Assembly: GCF_005887095.1 (NCBI RefSeq)
Contig: NZ_PNCI01000050.1
Location: 1-64,000, forward strand
Source: Pseudoalteromonas rubra
GTDB lineage: Bacteria; Pseudomonadota; Gammaproteobacteria; Enterobacterales; Alteromonadaceae
Direction: 5' to 3'
DNA length: 64,000 nucleotides
This document shows positions 34,614 to 42,990 of the stretch, piece after piece (position 1 is the first letter of the stretch; every line of letters starts with the position of its first letter). A program made the translations under genes and the position numbers. The notes beneath the pieces were generated by a model that saw nothing but the letters and a program-made list of their open reading frames with translations, searched no databases and had not been told where the DNA came from.

Positions 34614-36551
34614 TTAACGGTTTAGTCTGTTTTCGATCAATTCATCGACCACACTTGGGTCCGCTAAAGTCGAGGTATCGCCCAGTTGCTGATACTCATT
34701 GGCGGCAATTTTACGCAAAATACGGCGCATGATTTTACCCGAACGCGTTTTCGGCAGACCAGGTGACCATTGGATCATATCCGGTGAAGCAATTGGGCTA
34801 AGCTCTTTACGTACCCAGTTACGCACTTCTTTGGTCAACTCGTCTGTGACTGCAACGCCTTCGTTCGGTGTCACATACACATATATGCCCTGCCCTTTAA
34901 TATCGTGCGGATAACCCACTACGGCGGCCTCTGCAACGGCTTCATGTGCGACCAGGGCACTTTCAATCTCAGCGGTGCCTAAGCGGTGCCCCGAGACATT
35001 CAGCACATCATCCACACGACCCGTGATCCAGTAATAACCATCTTCATCACGACGACAACCGTCACCGGTAAAGTACACGCCCGGATAGGCTGAGAAGTAT
35101 GTCTGTTCAAAGCGCTCGTGGTCACCATAAACCGTACGTGCCTGAGATGGCCAGCTATCGAGGATCACCAGATTACCTTCAGCTGCCCCCTCGAGCGTAT
35201 TGCCCTCTGCGTCGAACAAGGCCGGTGCAATACCAAAGAAAGGACGGGTCGCCGAGCCCGGTTTCATATCCGTCGCTCCCGGCAATGGCGTGATCATGAT
35301 GCCACCGGTTTCAGTCTGCCACCAGGTGTCCACAATCGGGCACTGGCTGTTACCAATTTTCTCGTAATACCAGCTCCAGGCTTCCGGGTTGATCGGCTCG
35401 CCCACCGATCCCATGATCCGCAAACTGGTGCGTTTCGAGCTGGCAATTGGCTCATCGCCTTTGGCCATCAGAGCACGGATCGCCGTTGGCGCGGTATATA
35501 GGATAGTGACATTGTGTTTATCAACCACTTCACCGATGCGTCCGGAGCTTGGGTAAGTCGGCACCCCTTCAAAAATCACCTGAGTACAGCCATTCACCAG
35601 CGGTCCATAAGCCATGTAACTGTGGCCGGTGATCCAACCCACGTCGGCGGTACACCAGTAAACATCGTCGGCTTTGACATCAAAGACATACTCGTGCGTC
35701 ATGGATGAATATACCAGATAACCCCCTGTGGTATGTACCACCCCTTTTGGCTGGCCTGTTGAGCCGGACGTGTAAAGGATGAATAAAGGGTCTTCGGCAT
35801 TCATCGGCTCTGGCTCGCACTCGCTGGCGACATCTGCCACCAGATCATGCCACCAGACATCATGCGCCTGCCACTCTACTTCACCACCAGTGAGCTGGTG
35901 TACAATCACATGTTCAATGCTGACGCCATCCTGACTGACTGCCTCATCGACATTGGCTTTCAGTGGCACACAGTTTCCGCCGCGACGCCCTTCATCAGAC
36001 GTGATAACCACTTTGGCGCCTGAGTCTTTGATCCGGTCCGCAATGGCCGATGGCGAGAAGCCACCAAACACAACAGAGTGTACCGCACCGATACGGGCAC
36101 AGGCCTGCATGGCATAAATCGCCTGAGGTGTCATTGGCATATAAATGGCTACGCGATCGCCTTTTTCTACCCCCAGCTTTTTCAGACCATTGGCAAGCTG
36201 CGCCACTTCATCGTGCAACTGTTGGAAAGTAATGTGCTCACTTTGTGTTGGGTCATCACCTTCCCAGATCAGTGCCACCTTGTCTGCGTTATCTTTGAGA
36301 TGGCGGTCGATACAGTTATAGGACGCATTGAGTACACCGTCTTCATACCATTTGATGCTGATATGACCTTTGTCAAAAGAGGTGTTCTTTACTTTGCTGT
36401 AGGGGGTAAACCAGTCAAGGCGCTTTCCGTGCTCGGCCCAGAATGCCTGAGGATCGTCAATGGATTGTTGGTATAGTTTTGTATATTGATCGTTATCTAC
36501 CAGCGCTGCGCTCCTGATGGCTTCAGGAACCGGATAAATGCTCTGTGACAT
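34614..36551 (-). CDS. acs: Acetyl-coenzyme A synthetase
   Basis: Activates acetate through acetyl-AMP to acetyl-CoA. AMP-binding core FILYTSGSTGQPKGVVHT near 265, WWQTETGG near 410, YFTGDGCRRDEDGYYWITGR near 500, and the acetyl-regulated lysine in PKTRSGKIMRRILRK near 600. Length 645 aa from ATG 36551, chosen because GGAG lies 6 nt upstream; longer in-frame starts at 36557 and 36605 lack one. Adjacent to a CrbR-like regulator (downstream) and a porin (divergent). Confidence 0.97.
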   Translation of the reverse strand: MSQSIYPVPEAIRSAALVDNDQYTKLYQQSIDDPQAFWAEHGKRLDWFTPYSKVKNTSFDKGHISIKWYEDGVLNASYNCIDRHLKDNADKVALIWEGDDPTQSEHITFQQLHDEVAQLANGLKKLGVEKGDRVAIYMPMTPQAIYAMQACARIGAVHSVVFGGFSPSAIADRIKDSGAKVVITSDEGRRGGNCVPLKANVDEAVSQDGVSIEHVIVHQLTGGEVEWQAHDVWWHDLVADVASECEPEPMNAEDPLFILYTSGSTGQPKGVVHTTGGYLVYSSMTHEYVFDVKADDVYWCTADVGWITGHSYMAYGPLVNGCTQVIFEGVPTYPSSGRIGEVVDKHNVTILYTAPTAIRALMAKGDEPIASSKRTSLRIMGSVGEPINPEAWSWYYEKIGNSQCPIVDTWWQTETGGIMITPLPGATDMKPGSATRPFFGIAPALFDAEGNTLEGAAEGNLVILDSWPSQARTVYGDHERFEQTYFSAYPGVYFTGDGCRRDEDGYYWITGRVDDVLNVSGHRLGTAEIESALVAHEAVAEAAVVGYPHDIKGQGIYVYVTPNEGVAVTDELTKEVRNWVRKELSPIASPDMIQWSPGLPKTRSGKIMRRILRKIAANEYQQLGDTSTLADPSVVDELIENRLNR

Positions 36552-36875
36552 AGTCATCTCCATGTTGATTTTTGGCCAGACGGCGATGCACCAAGGATCG
36601 CCCACTCTTTTTATATTAAGTATTAGACCTTAGTTGTACTTGCACCTATATTGCAAACATAGTAGATAAGTTAGCCCCTTCTCAAGGTGTACTGCCAGTC
36701 ACAAGTAGCGCAAAGTACAAGACTCCTCTATCCACATCCCACCTTAGTCGTATAGACCAAAGGTTAATTGAGTAAAAAGCCGCCATCAACAACATTGAAG
36801 GGTAAGAGGCACATTCGCTGATCTCAGCCGGGGCATGTCTGCGCAACCCGGAGCAATGCAAACAGGAATTCAACT

Positions 36876-38054
36876 ATGACAACAGCAAAAAAAAATCATT
36901 TAACGCTCAGCGCCCTGGCTGTGCAAAGCGCGCTACTAAGCGGCCTGCTCGTTTCCAATGTCAACGCAGCAGAACTGGGTAGTACCGAAGTAAAGTATGG
37001 TGGATATATAAAACTCGATGCCATCTGGAGCGATTTTTCCGATGGCAGCTTGCCCTCTCAACACATTGGCCGAGATTTCTATGTCCCCGGTACGACACCG
37101 GTCAGCGGTGGCGAGCCCAAAGATGCGGTATTTGACATGCATGCTCGTCAGTCTCGTTTCAGCCTTGCAACCGATACTAAACTCGATGATGGCAGCAGTA
37201 TTCAAACCAAAATTGAGCTGGACTTTATCGCTTCAACGGGTGGTAACGAACGAGTGACGAACTCTTATTCTCCTCGGATCCGCCAAGCCTATGTAACCTA
37301 TAAAGGCTGGTTGTTTGGTCAGGCCTGGTCCAACTTCCAAAACGTCGGTGCATTACCTGAAACACTGGACTTTGTCGGACCGGCTGATGGTACAGTGTTC
37401 GTGCGCCAGGCCATGGCAAAGTACACTGTGGGTAACTGGTCCTTCTCGGTAGAAAACCCGGAAAGCACCATCACCTCGGAAGGCGGTGCCCGTGTTGTTA
37501 CCGATGATGCCAGTATGCCCGACTTTACCGCCCGTTATACCTATAAAGCGGATTGGGGTCACCTGGTCGTCGCCGCTCTGGGCCGTGAGCTGACTTATAA
37601 AGTCGCGACGGCTGATGAAAGCGAAACCTCTTTTGGTATCAGTGCGTCCGGTCGGGTCAACTTTGGTAAGAATAACCTTAAATTTATGCTGACTCAGGGC
37701 CAGGGGTTAGGTCGTTATGTGGGTCTCAATGCGGCACATGGCGCTGTCTATGATGGTCAAGCGTTACACGCGATTGACTCAACATCTGGCTTTGTTGCAT
37801 ACCAGCATTACTGGAACCCACAATGGCGCTCTACGTTCCTTTATTCGTTCTTCTCCGCAGACAATGACAAAGATCTCTTAGGCGTCACCGTAGATCCTAC
37901 AGAATCTACCACCAGCTATAGCGCAAATATTCTTTACTCGCCGGTGAAGAAACTGACTTTTGGCGCAGAATATAAGGTCGCAACGCGCGAAACCGAAAGC
38001 GGTGCCGAAGGGGATCTGGACCGACTGCAATTCTCCGTGAAATATGTTTTTTAA
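36876..38054 (+). CDS. DcaP-like outer-membrane porin
   Basis: 392 aa. A long signal peptide (to about residue 32, ...LLVSNVNAAEL), then a mature beta-barrel that starts with VKYGGYIKLDAIWSDFSDG, the DcaP-family entry motif, and ends in ...LQFSVKYVF with a C-terminal Phe for BAM-dependent insertion. DcaP porins form trimers that pass small carboxylates and similar solutes. It is divergent from acs over a 270-bp region, so uptake of a related carbon source is possible but not shown. Confidence 0.88.
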   Translation: MTTAKKNHLTLSALAVQSALLSGLLVSNVNAAELGSTEVKYGGYIKLDAIWSDFSDGSLPSQHIGRDFYVPGTTPVSGGEPKDAVFDMHARQSRFSLATDTKLDDGSSIQTKIELDFIASTGGNERVTNSYSPRIRQAYVTYKGWLFGQAWSNFQNVGALPETLDFVGPADGTVFVRQAMAKYTVGNWSFSVENPESTITSEGGARVVTDDASMPDFTARYTYKADWGHLVVAALGRELTYKVATADESETSFGISASGRVNFGKNNLKFMLTQGQGLGRYVGLNAAHGAVYDGQALHAIDSTSGFVAYQHYWNPQWRSTFLYSFFSADNDKDLLGVTVDPTESTTSYSANILYSPVKKLTFGAEYKVATRETESGAEGDLDRLQFSVKYVF

Positions 38055-38065
38055 ACTCCCGTAGC

Positions 38066-38091
38066 AAAAAGCCCGCAACAGCGGGCTTTTT
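38066..38091. terminator. Terminator after the porin gene
   Basis: AAAAAGCCCGC and its complement around AACA, with T-runs both ways. It separates the porin gene from the converging DUF3581 gene. Confidence 0.9.
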
Positions 38092-38118
38092 ATTTTGTTT
38101 GTGTCTTGTCGAGCGAGC

Positions 38119-38811
38119 TTATAAGGTCGCCTTACGCTCGTTGTAATACTCAACCAGCTTATCTACGGCTTCCTGACAGTATTCACGCACGCCCGCAACC
38201 ACCATATGCTTCTCACCCTGGCCAACGCGCTCATCACCATGGAACAGGTTGAATCGCAATACGATTTTCCCGCGTTTGCCTTCAAAAGTAAACTCAGGCT
38301 CCGCAGGCTGAAGTGCTACTTCTTCAATATCGAGTCTGTCCAGGTGGATAGACATAGACTCATAGATCACCATGGGACGTGCCGGGTTAATCATCACATC
38401 CTGCTTTGCCATCAGTGGAATAATCACATGAGGAAAGGTGGTGCCAGAGAACTCGACATAATTTCTGATCAGGCTAGTGGTCAAACTGTCACATTGTTTG
38501 CGCTCACCATCACGCTTTACAGACAGCATGACCTTACCCTCTGAGGTGATATCAAAGGCATCGCTCAGGGGAGGAAATTGCAGGCGGCTGGTTTCATCCA
38601 CCATACCGACAAAGTCAAAATGCATATTCTCACTTACACCGTAGCGTTCAAGCACTAACGAGAACAGCAAGTCACCCGGTACACAGAATTTCTTAGCATC
38701 GACATCGTGCAAAGGGTTAAAGTCATCCGCCACCTGTTTAGCAAACTGGCTGGCCTGCTCGCGGCTAATCGCCACGCTATCCATTTCTTGCTGGTAATAA
38801 GGAGTTAGCAT
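38119..38811 (-). CDS. DUF3581-family protein
   Basis: 230 aa, soluble. The N terminus (ISREQASQFAKQVADDFNPLHDVDAKKFCVPGDLLFSLVL) carries the DxNPLHD...F.VPGDLLF pattern of DUF3581, which resembles the active-site loop of MaoC/hot-dog dehydratases. The rest alternates hydrophobic strands with acidic segments. The family is widespread in Alteromonadales and has no assigned function. Stands alone between terminators. Confidence 0.85.
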   Translation of the reverse strand: MLTPYYQQEMDSVAISREQASQFAKQVADDFNPLHDVDAKKFCVPGDLLFSLVLERYGVSENMHFDFVGMVDETSRLQFPPLSDAFDITSEGKVMLSVKRDGERKQCDSLTTSLIRNYVEFSGTTFPHVIIPLMAKQDVMINPARPMVIYESMSIHLDRLDIEEVALQPAEPEFTFEGKRGKIVLRFNLFHGDERVGQGEKHMVVAGVREYCQEAVDKLVEYYNERKATL

Positions 38812-38946
38812 AATTCACTTCTGTATTGCTTTAAAACCGCGCTATGTTAACAGAATTATGACTCTGAGAGGTCATATCTGTTTAACTTTCCTGAAAAGGA
38901 CGCTTTATGTTACTAAAAGTTTAGCCTTTGCAGTAACTTAACTAAA

Positions 38947-39591
38947 TTAAAATAAAGCCATCAGAGGCTCATAGCCCCATGTGAACAACAACACTGCGCT
39001 CAGCACAACAAAAATCACATAGGCGATCAGTCCGCTGCGCATAGTAGGCGCAGATGATACAGGCTCCGCAGTTTTACCTGTTAGTAATGGCTTGACCAGG
39101 TTCTTGCCTCTTAATCGGTAAATCACAATCGCACTAATGTGGATGGCAATGGCAATCAATAAAATATCGATATTGGTATGATGAATATCTCCGGCAAGCT
39201 CGGCCCAACTATAAGGCACATGCGCCACCAGCGGCCCTTCGACCAGAATATCATCCGTAGTAAATAAACCAGAAACGAGCTGCACACTGATCAAGACAAA
39301 AAAGGCAAGTACCATCAGGCTGCCGGCCGGATTATGACCAACATAAGACGCTGACGACCTTAAGGAAGCCAAAATTGCTTTAGGTGAATGAAATAAGCTA
39401 CTGAGTTTTGCAGTCTGGCTGCCGATGAGCCCCCAGATCAAACGCGTTGCCATGAGTGCCAGTAACACATACCCAGTTACAAAGTGGATCTCCAGCCACC
39501 CTTCCTCGCCGCTGAAATACAGCACAGCGATACCAAGAACCAGTAACCAGTGAAAGCCACGTATGAATCCATCCCAAACTTTAGTTGCCAT
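38947..39591 (-). CDS. Cytochrome b561-type membrane protein
   Basis: 214 aa with four to five membrane helices. Heme-ligating histidines appear in GFHWLLVLG, WLEIHFVTGY, GDIHHTNIDI and AIHISAIV. This is the layout of cytochrome b subunits of nickel-iron hydrogenases and of b561/b6-like electron carriers. No hydrogenase or cytochrome c gene lies next to it, so the donor and acceptor are unknown. GGGG lies before the ATG. Confidence 0.88.
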   Translation of the reverse strand: MATKVWDGFIRGFHWLLVLGIAVLYFSGEEGWLEIHFVTGYVLLALMATRLIWGLIGSQTAKLSSLFHSPKAILASLRSSASYVGHNPAGSLMVLAFFVLISVQLVSGLFTTDDILVEGPLVAHVPYSWAELAGDIHHTNIDILLIAIAIHISAIVIYRLRGKNLVKPLLTGKTAEPVSSAPTMRSGLIAYVIFVVLSAVLLFTWGYEPLMALF

Positions 39592-39704
39592 TTTATTACC
39601 CCGAGTGATTTTGCTTTTAACCTTCGCAGAGTATCACAGGCAGGTAAAATACGTGAAGACAGGGCGATGATTTGTGCTCACCGCCCCAAACAGTGAGATT
39701 AGTC

Positions 39705-40859
39705 TTACAGGCACGCTTGCAAGATCGCGCGCGATTTAGTCAAATCAACCTGCTGATGTTCACCCAGTGCAGTCATACCATGACGTTCAAGCTGCGCCAC
39801 AATTTTATCGGCTGCATCTGCGCCTACACCGTAATCACTGAGACGGGTTTTCATGCCCAGAGACTGAAAGAAGGCTTCGGTTTTCTCAATGGCCAGGTCA
39901 ATGGCCTGCTCTTCATCGCTGATATCCAGCCCCATAACGCGCTCGGCGTATTGCAGCAGCTTGCCACGCTTGGCATCACGCTGCTCATGCATCATACGGG
40001 GTAACACAACCGCCAGTGTCTGAGCATGATCTAAGCCGTAAACCGCAGTCAGTTCATGACCAATCATATGCGTACCCCAGTCCTGTGGTACACCAGAACC
40101 AATCAGGCCATTGAGTGCCATGGTTGCTGACCACATCACATTGGCACGGACTTTATAATCCACTTGCTCAGAGAACAACTTAGGTCCTTCTTCCATCAAA
40201 GTCAGCAACAGGCCTTCGGCAAAACGGTCTTGTACTTTTGCATCAATGGGGTAAGTCAGGTATTGCTCCATGACGTGAACAAACGGATCGACCACGCCAT
40301 TAATAAGTTGACGCTCAGGCAGTGAGGCCATGACCTGAGGATCCAATACCGCAAACTTGGGCTGCACCTTAGGCGAAGCAAATGGCAGTTTGTCATTGGT
40401 TTCTTTGTTGGATACCACGCTGAAGCTGTTCGATTCAGACCCAGTTGCAGGCAGGGTTAACACGACCCCCAAGTCCAGTGCAGACTTTATTTCAGCGCCT
40501 TTGGCAAGAATATCCCACGGCTCACCATCAAATTCAGCGGCTGCAGCAATGAATTTACTGCCATCAATAACCGAGCCACCACCCACAGCCAGCAAATAGG
40601 TATAGCTTTCCTGGCGGATCAACTCCACCGCCTGCATACAGGTCTGATAACTGGGGTTTGGCTCAATACCGCTAAACTCTCCCCAGCTATGATTGGCCAA
40701 TGCATCGCTCACCTGCTGGTAAATCCCATTGCTTTTAATACTGCCGCCACCGTAGATAACCAAGACTTTGGCATCGGCCGGAATGCTGGCTGACATCGCC
40801 CCTATCTGGCCTTCCCCAAATAGGATTTGCGTCGGATTGTGAAAACTGAAATTCAACAT
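39705..40859 (-). CDS. Iron-containing alcohol dehydrogenase (YqhD/BDH-like)
   Basis: 384 aa. NAD(P)-binding GGGSIKSNG near 38 and VGGGSVIDGSKF near 97, with TLPATGSESNSF near 145. Metal ligands: the Asp and His in VVDPFVHVMEQYLT near 200, and His in the later MIGHELTAVYGLDHAQTLA. Resembles aldehyde reductase/butanol dehydrogenase more than glycerol dehydrogenase. It is divergent from a LysR-type gene that is its probable regulator. Confidence 0.93.
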   Translation of the reverse strand: MLNFSFHNPTQILFGEGQIGAMSASIPADAKVLVIYGGGSIKSNGIYQQVSDALANHSWGEFSGIEPNPSYQTCMQAVELIRQESYTYLLAVGGGSVIDGSKFIAAAAEFDGEPWDILAKGAEIKSALDLGVVLTLPATGSESNSFSVVSNKETNDKLPFASPKVQPKFAVLDPQVMASLPERQLINGVVDPFVHVMEQYLTYPIDAKVQDRFAEGLLLTLMEEGPKLFSEQVDYKVRANVMWSATMALNGLIGSGVPQDWGTHMIGHELTAVYGLDHAQTLAVVLPRMMHEQRDAKRGKLLQYAERVMGLDISDEEQAIDLAIEKTEAFFQSLGMKTRLSDYGVGADAADKIVAQLERHGMTALGEHQQVDLTKSRAILQACL

Positions 40860-41011
40860 GCTCTGTTCCTGTTAATAAGTGACTCGATATGAAACGACCC
40901 TCAGTCTAGCTTGCCCGTCTGTGATGATCATTAGTTGGCAGGCAAATTAATTTTGCTATACAGCAACAATGTAAATATTATATTTGAATTACTTGCACTG
41001 GAGAGATAAAA

Positions 41012-41887
41012 ATGTGGCAGGGTTTGGATATTTTTCTCGCCGTTGTTGAACATGGCAGCTTTAGTCGAGCCGCACAGGCACTTGATGTATCGACCTCTCA
41101 TGTCAGCCGTCAGATCCAGCAACTGGAACAACGACTGGGCACCTTGCTCCTGCAGCGCACTACGCGCAGCATAAACCTCACCGATGCAGGTAAACACTAT
41201 GCCGCCAAGCTGAAACTGATCCAACAAGAGCTCAGTGAAGCCAACGATCAGCTGCTCGGTGGTCAGCAGATCCCCAAAGGGCACATACGTATTACCGGTG
41301 CCGGAGATTTTGTGGCCAACAGCGTTGCCCCGGTGATCGCTGAGTTTTGCCTGCAATACCCGGAAGTCACCATAGAAATTGATTTTAATAACCGTAATGT
41401 CGACCTGGTCGAAGATGGCTTTGACCTGGCCATTCGCTTTGGCCGGATGCGCGACTCCAGCCTGATAGCCCGAAAACTGACTCCCAGACCCATGACTCTG
41501 GTTGCCAGCCCTAACTATCTTAATCAACACCCGGCACCCACACACCCCCATCAGCTGAGTCAGCACAACTGCCTGCTGGCAGCCAATAACCGCTGGCGCT
41601 TTGCTATCGACCACAACATTGAAGAAGTCAAAGTCAGCGGTAACTGGCGGACCAATCACCCACACGCGCTGTTACAGGCCTGCCTGCAAGGTCTTGGCAT
41701 TTCACACCTGGCGCGCGATATTGTTGAACCGCATCTTGCGTCGGGCGCGTTGCTCACCCTGCTGGACGAGTTTCAGGTCACGGACAATGCCTCCTGGCTG
41801 GTTTACCCGCGTAAAGATTTGATGCCGTATCGAGTGCGCTTACTCATTGATTTTCTGTTAGATCGCTTTGATACATCGATTGACTAA
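41012..41887 (+). CDS. LysR-family transcription regulator
   Basis: 291 aa. N-terminal winged helix (FLAVVEHGSFSRAAQALDVSTSHVSRQIQQLEQRLGTLLLQRTTR, residues about 7-52) and an effector-binding domain. The combination of SxHVSRQI and LVASPNYL near 167 is that of the AaeR/DmlR branch. GGAGAG precedes the ATG. Divergent from the iron alcohol dehydrogenase, so the 152-bp gap likely holds its operator. Confidence 0.93.
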   Translation: MWQGLDIFLAVVEHGSFSRAAQALDVSTSHVSRQIQQLEQRLGTLLLQRTTRSINLTDAGKHYAAKLKLIQQELSEANDQLLGGQQIPKGHIRITGAGDFVANSVAPVIAEFCLQYPEVTIEIDFNNRNVDLVEDGFDLAIRFGRMRDSSLIARKLTPRPMTLVASPNYLNQHPAPTHPHQLSQHNCLLAANNRWRFAIDHNIEEVKVSGNWRTNHPHALLQACLQGLGISHLARDIVEPHLASGALLTLLDEFQVTDNASWLVYPRKDLMPYRVRLLIDFLLDRFDTSID

Positions 41888-41935
41888 GGAAAACCCGACA
41901 GGATAAAACTTGATCTCCTCGCGGTGTTATACTAA

Positions 41936-41957
41936 ATTAAATCGCACGCGATATAAT
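41936..41957. promoter_or_regulatory. Predicted OhrR operator in front of gpx-ohrR
   Basis: ATTAAATCGC-AC-GCGATATAAT: two 10-bp arms with one mismatch and a 2-nt spacer, ending 15 nt before the gpx ATG. This size and base pattern fit MarR/OhrR operators. Since the OhrR-type gene is the next gene, autoregulation is the simplest reading. Confidence 0.7.
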
Positions 41958-41972
41958 CATGAGAGATTTAAA

Positions 41973-42455
41973 ATGACCAAACTATACGAGTTCAGTGCCA
42001 ATACACTGCAAGGACAACCCTTTGAGTTTAGTTCATTGCAAGGCAAGGTTGTGTTGGTTGTGAATACCGCCAGCCAGTGTGGACTTACACCTCAATACGA
42101 GGGGCTTCAGGCGCTGCACGAGCAGTATGCTAAGCAGGGCCTGACCATTATAGGCTTTCCCTGTAACCAGTTTGGTCAACAGGAGCCAGGCAGTGCTACT
42201 GAGATACAACAGGGCTGTTTGATCAACTACGGGGTTGATTTTCAGATGATGGAGAAAATTGAGGTCAATGGAGACAATGCTCATCCATTGTATGGCTACC
42301 TGAAAGACGCCCTGCCCGGTTTGTTCGGTAACAAAATCAAGTGGAACTTCACTAAGTTCCTGCTGGGTAAAGACGGTCAGCCATTGGCGCGCTATGCACC
42401 AACCACAAAACCTGAGAAAATCAGTAAAGATATTGAAAAAGCATTAAGTGCGTAA
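41973..42455 (+). CDS. Glutathione peroxidase, cysteine type
   Basis: Reduces hydroperoxides. 160 aa. The peroxidatic residue is C36 in NTASQCGLT, not selenocysteine; the partners Gln and Trp are in GFPCNQFGQQEPG and WNFTKFLLGKDG. Start at ATG 41973; the frame upstream is not homologous. The stop codon is one base from the start of the OhrR-type gene, so they form an operon in which gpx takes the place usually held by ohr. Confidence 0.96.
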   Translation: MTKLYEFSANTLQGQPFEFSSLQGKVVLVVNTASQCGLTPQYEGLQALHEQYAKQGLTIIGFPCNQFGQQEPGSATEIQQGCLINYGVDFQMMEKIEVNGDNAHPLYGYLKDALPGLFGNKIKWNFTKFLLGKDGQPLARYAPTTKPEKISKDIEKALSA

Positions 42456-42456
42456 G

Positions 42457-42900
42457 ATGAAAAAGCAGCCCACGCAATTGCGCCTGGATAACCAGTTATG
42501 TTTTAGCCTGTATGCCGCGTCACGTCAGGTCACCCGGCTGTATCAGCCGCTGTTGAAGGCCCATGGCCTGACCTACCCGCAATACATAGTCCTGATGATC
42601 CTGTGGCAACAGGATGGGTTATTAGTCGGAGAGATAGGCAAACGAGCACAGCTGAACAGCAACACGCTCACGCCACTGCTCAAACGACTGGCGCAACAGG
42701 ATTTAGTGACACGGGTACGCTCCGAGCGCGATGAACGTCAGTGTCATATTTATCTGACCGATGCAGGTAAAGCACTGGAGGCCGCCTGTAGCTGTATTCC
42801 CCAGCAAATGCTGGCACAGACCAATATGCCAGCGGCAGATTTGCAACAGCTTAAGGCACTGCTGGATACCTTTCTAAGTAGCCAGCTCAGTGATAATTAG
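42457..42900 (+). CDS. ohrR: MarR-family peroxide regulator, OhrR-like
   Basis: 147 aa. Winged helix with VGEIGKRAQLNSNTLTPLLKRL and the wing SERDERQCHIYLT. The reactive cysteine of OhrR is present at C15 (LDNQLCFSLYAAS), followed by the conserved Tyr residues of the sensor pocket (YPQY). Oxidation by organic hydroperoxides releases it from DNA. ATG at 42457 starts one base after the gpx stop. The operator at 41936-41957 is its likely binding site. Confidence 0.88.
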   Translation: MKKQPTQLRLDNQLCFSLYAASRQVTRLYQPLLKAHGLTYPQYIVLMILWQQDGLLVGEIGKRAQLNSNTLTPLLKRLAQQDLVTRVRSERDERQCHIYLTDAGKALEAACSCIPQQMLAQTNMPAADLQQLKALLDTFLSSQLSDN

Positions 42901-42907
42901 GCAATAA

Positions 42908-42935
42908 AAAAGGCTGAACCTGAGTTCAGCCTTTT
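42908..42935. terminator. Bidirectional terminator between ohrR and gltX
   Basis: AAAAGGCTGAAC and its complement around CTGA with flanking A- and T-runs, 8 bp after the regulator's stop. It serves both converging genes. Confidence 0.9.
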
Positions 42936-42990
42936 ATCATGCGTTTCATACAACCCCGACATTGCGGGGTTAATGATACCCAGGCGTGCA

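Noticed and set aside
40931..41665. Long minus-strand frame (244 codons) opposite the LysR-type gene
   Set aside because: Antisense shadow of a clear LysR gene; the translation shows no domain and there is no ribosome site.
41973..42455. Selenocysteine in glutathione peroxidase
   Set aside because: The active-site codon is TGT (Cys36); the frame contains no in-frame TGA.
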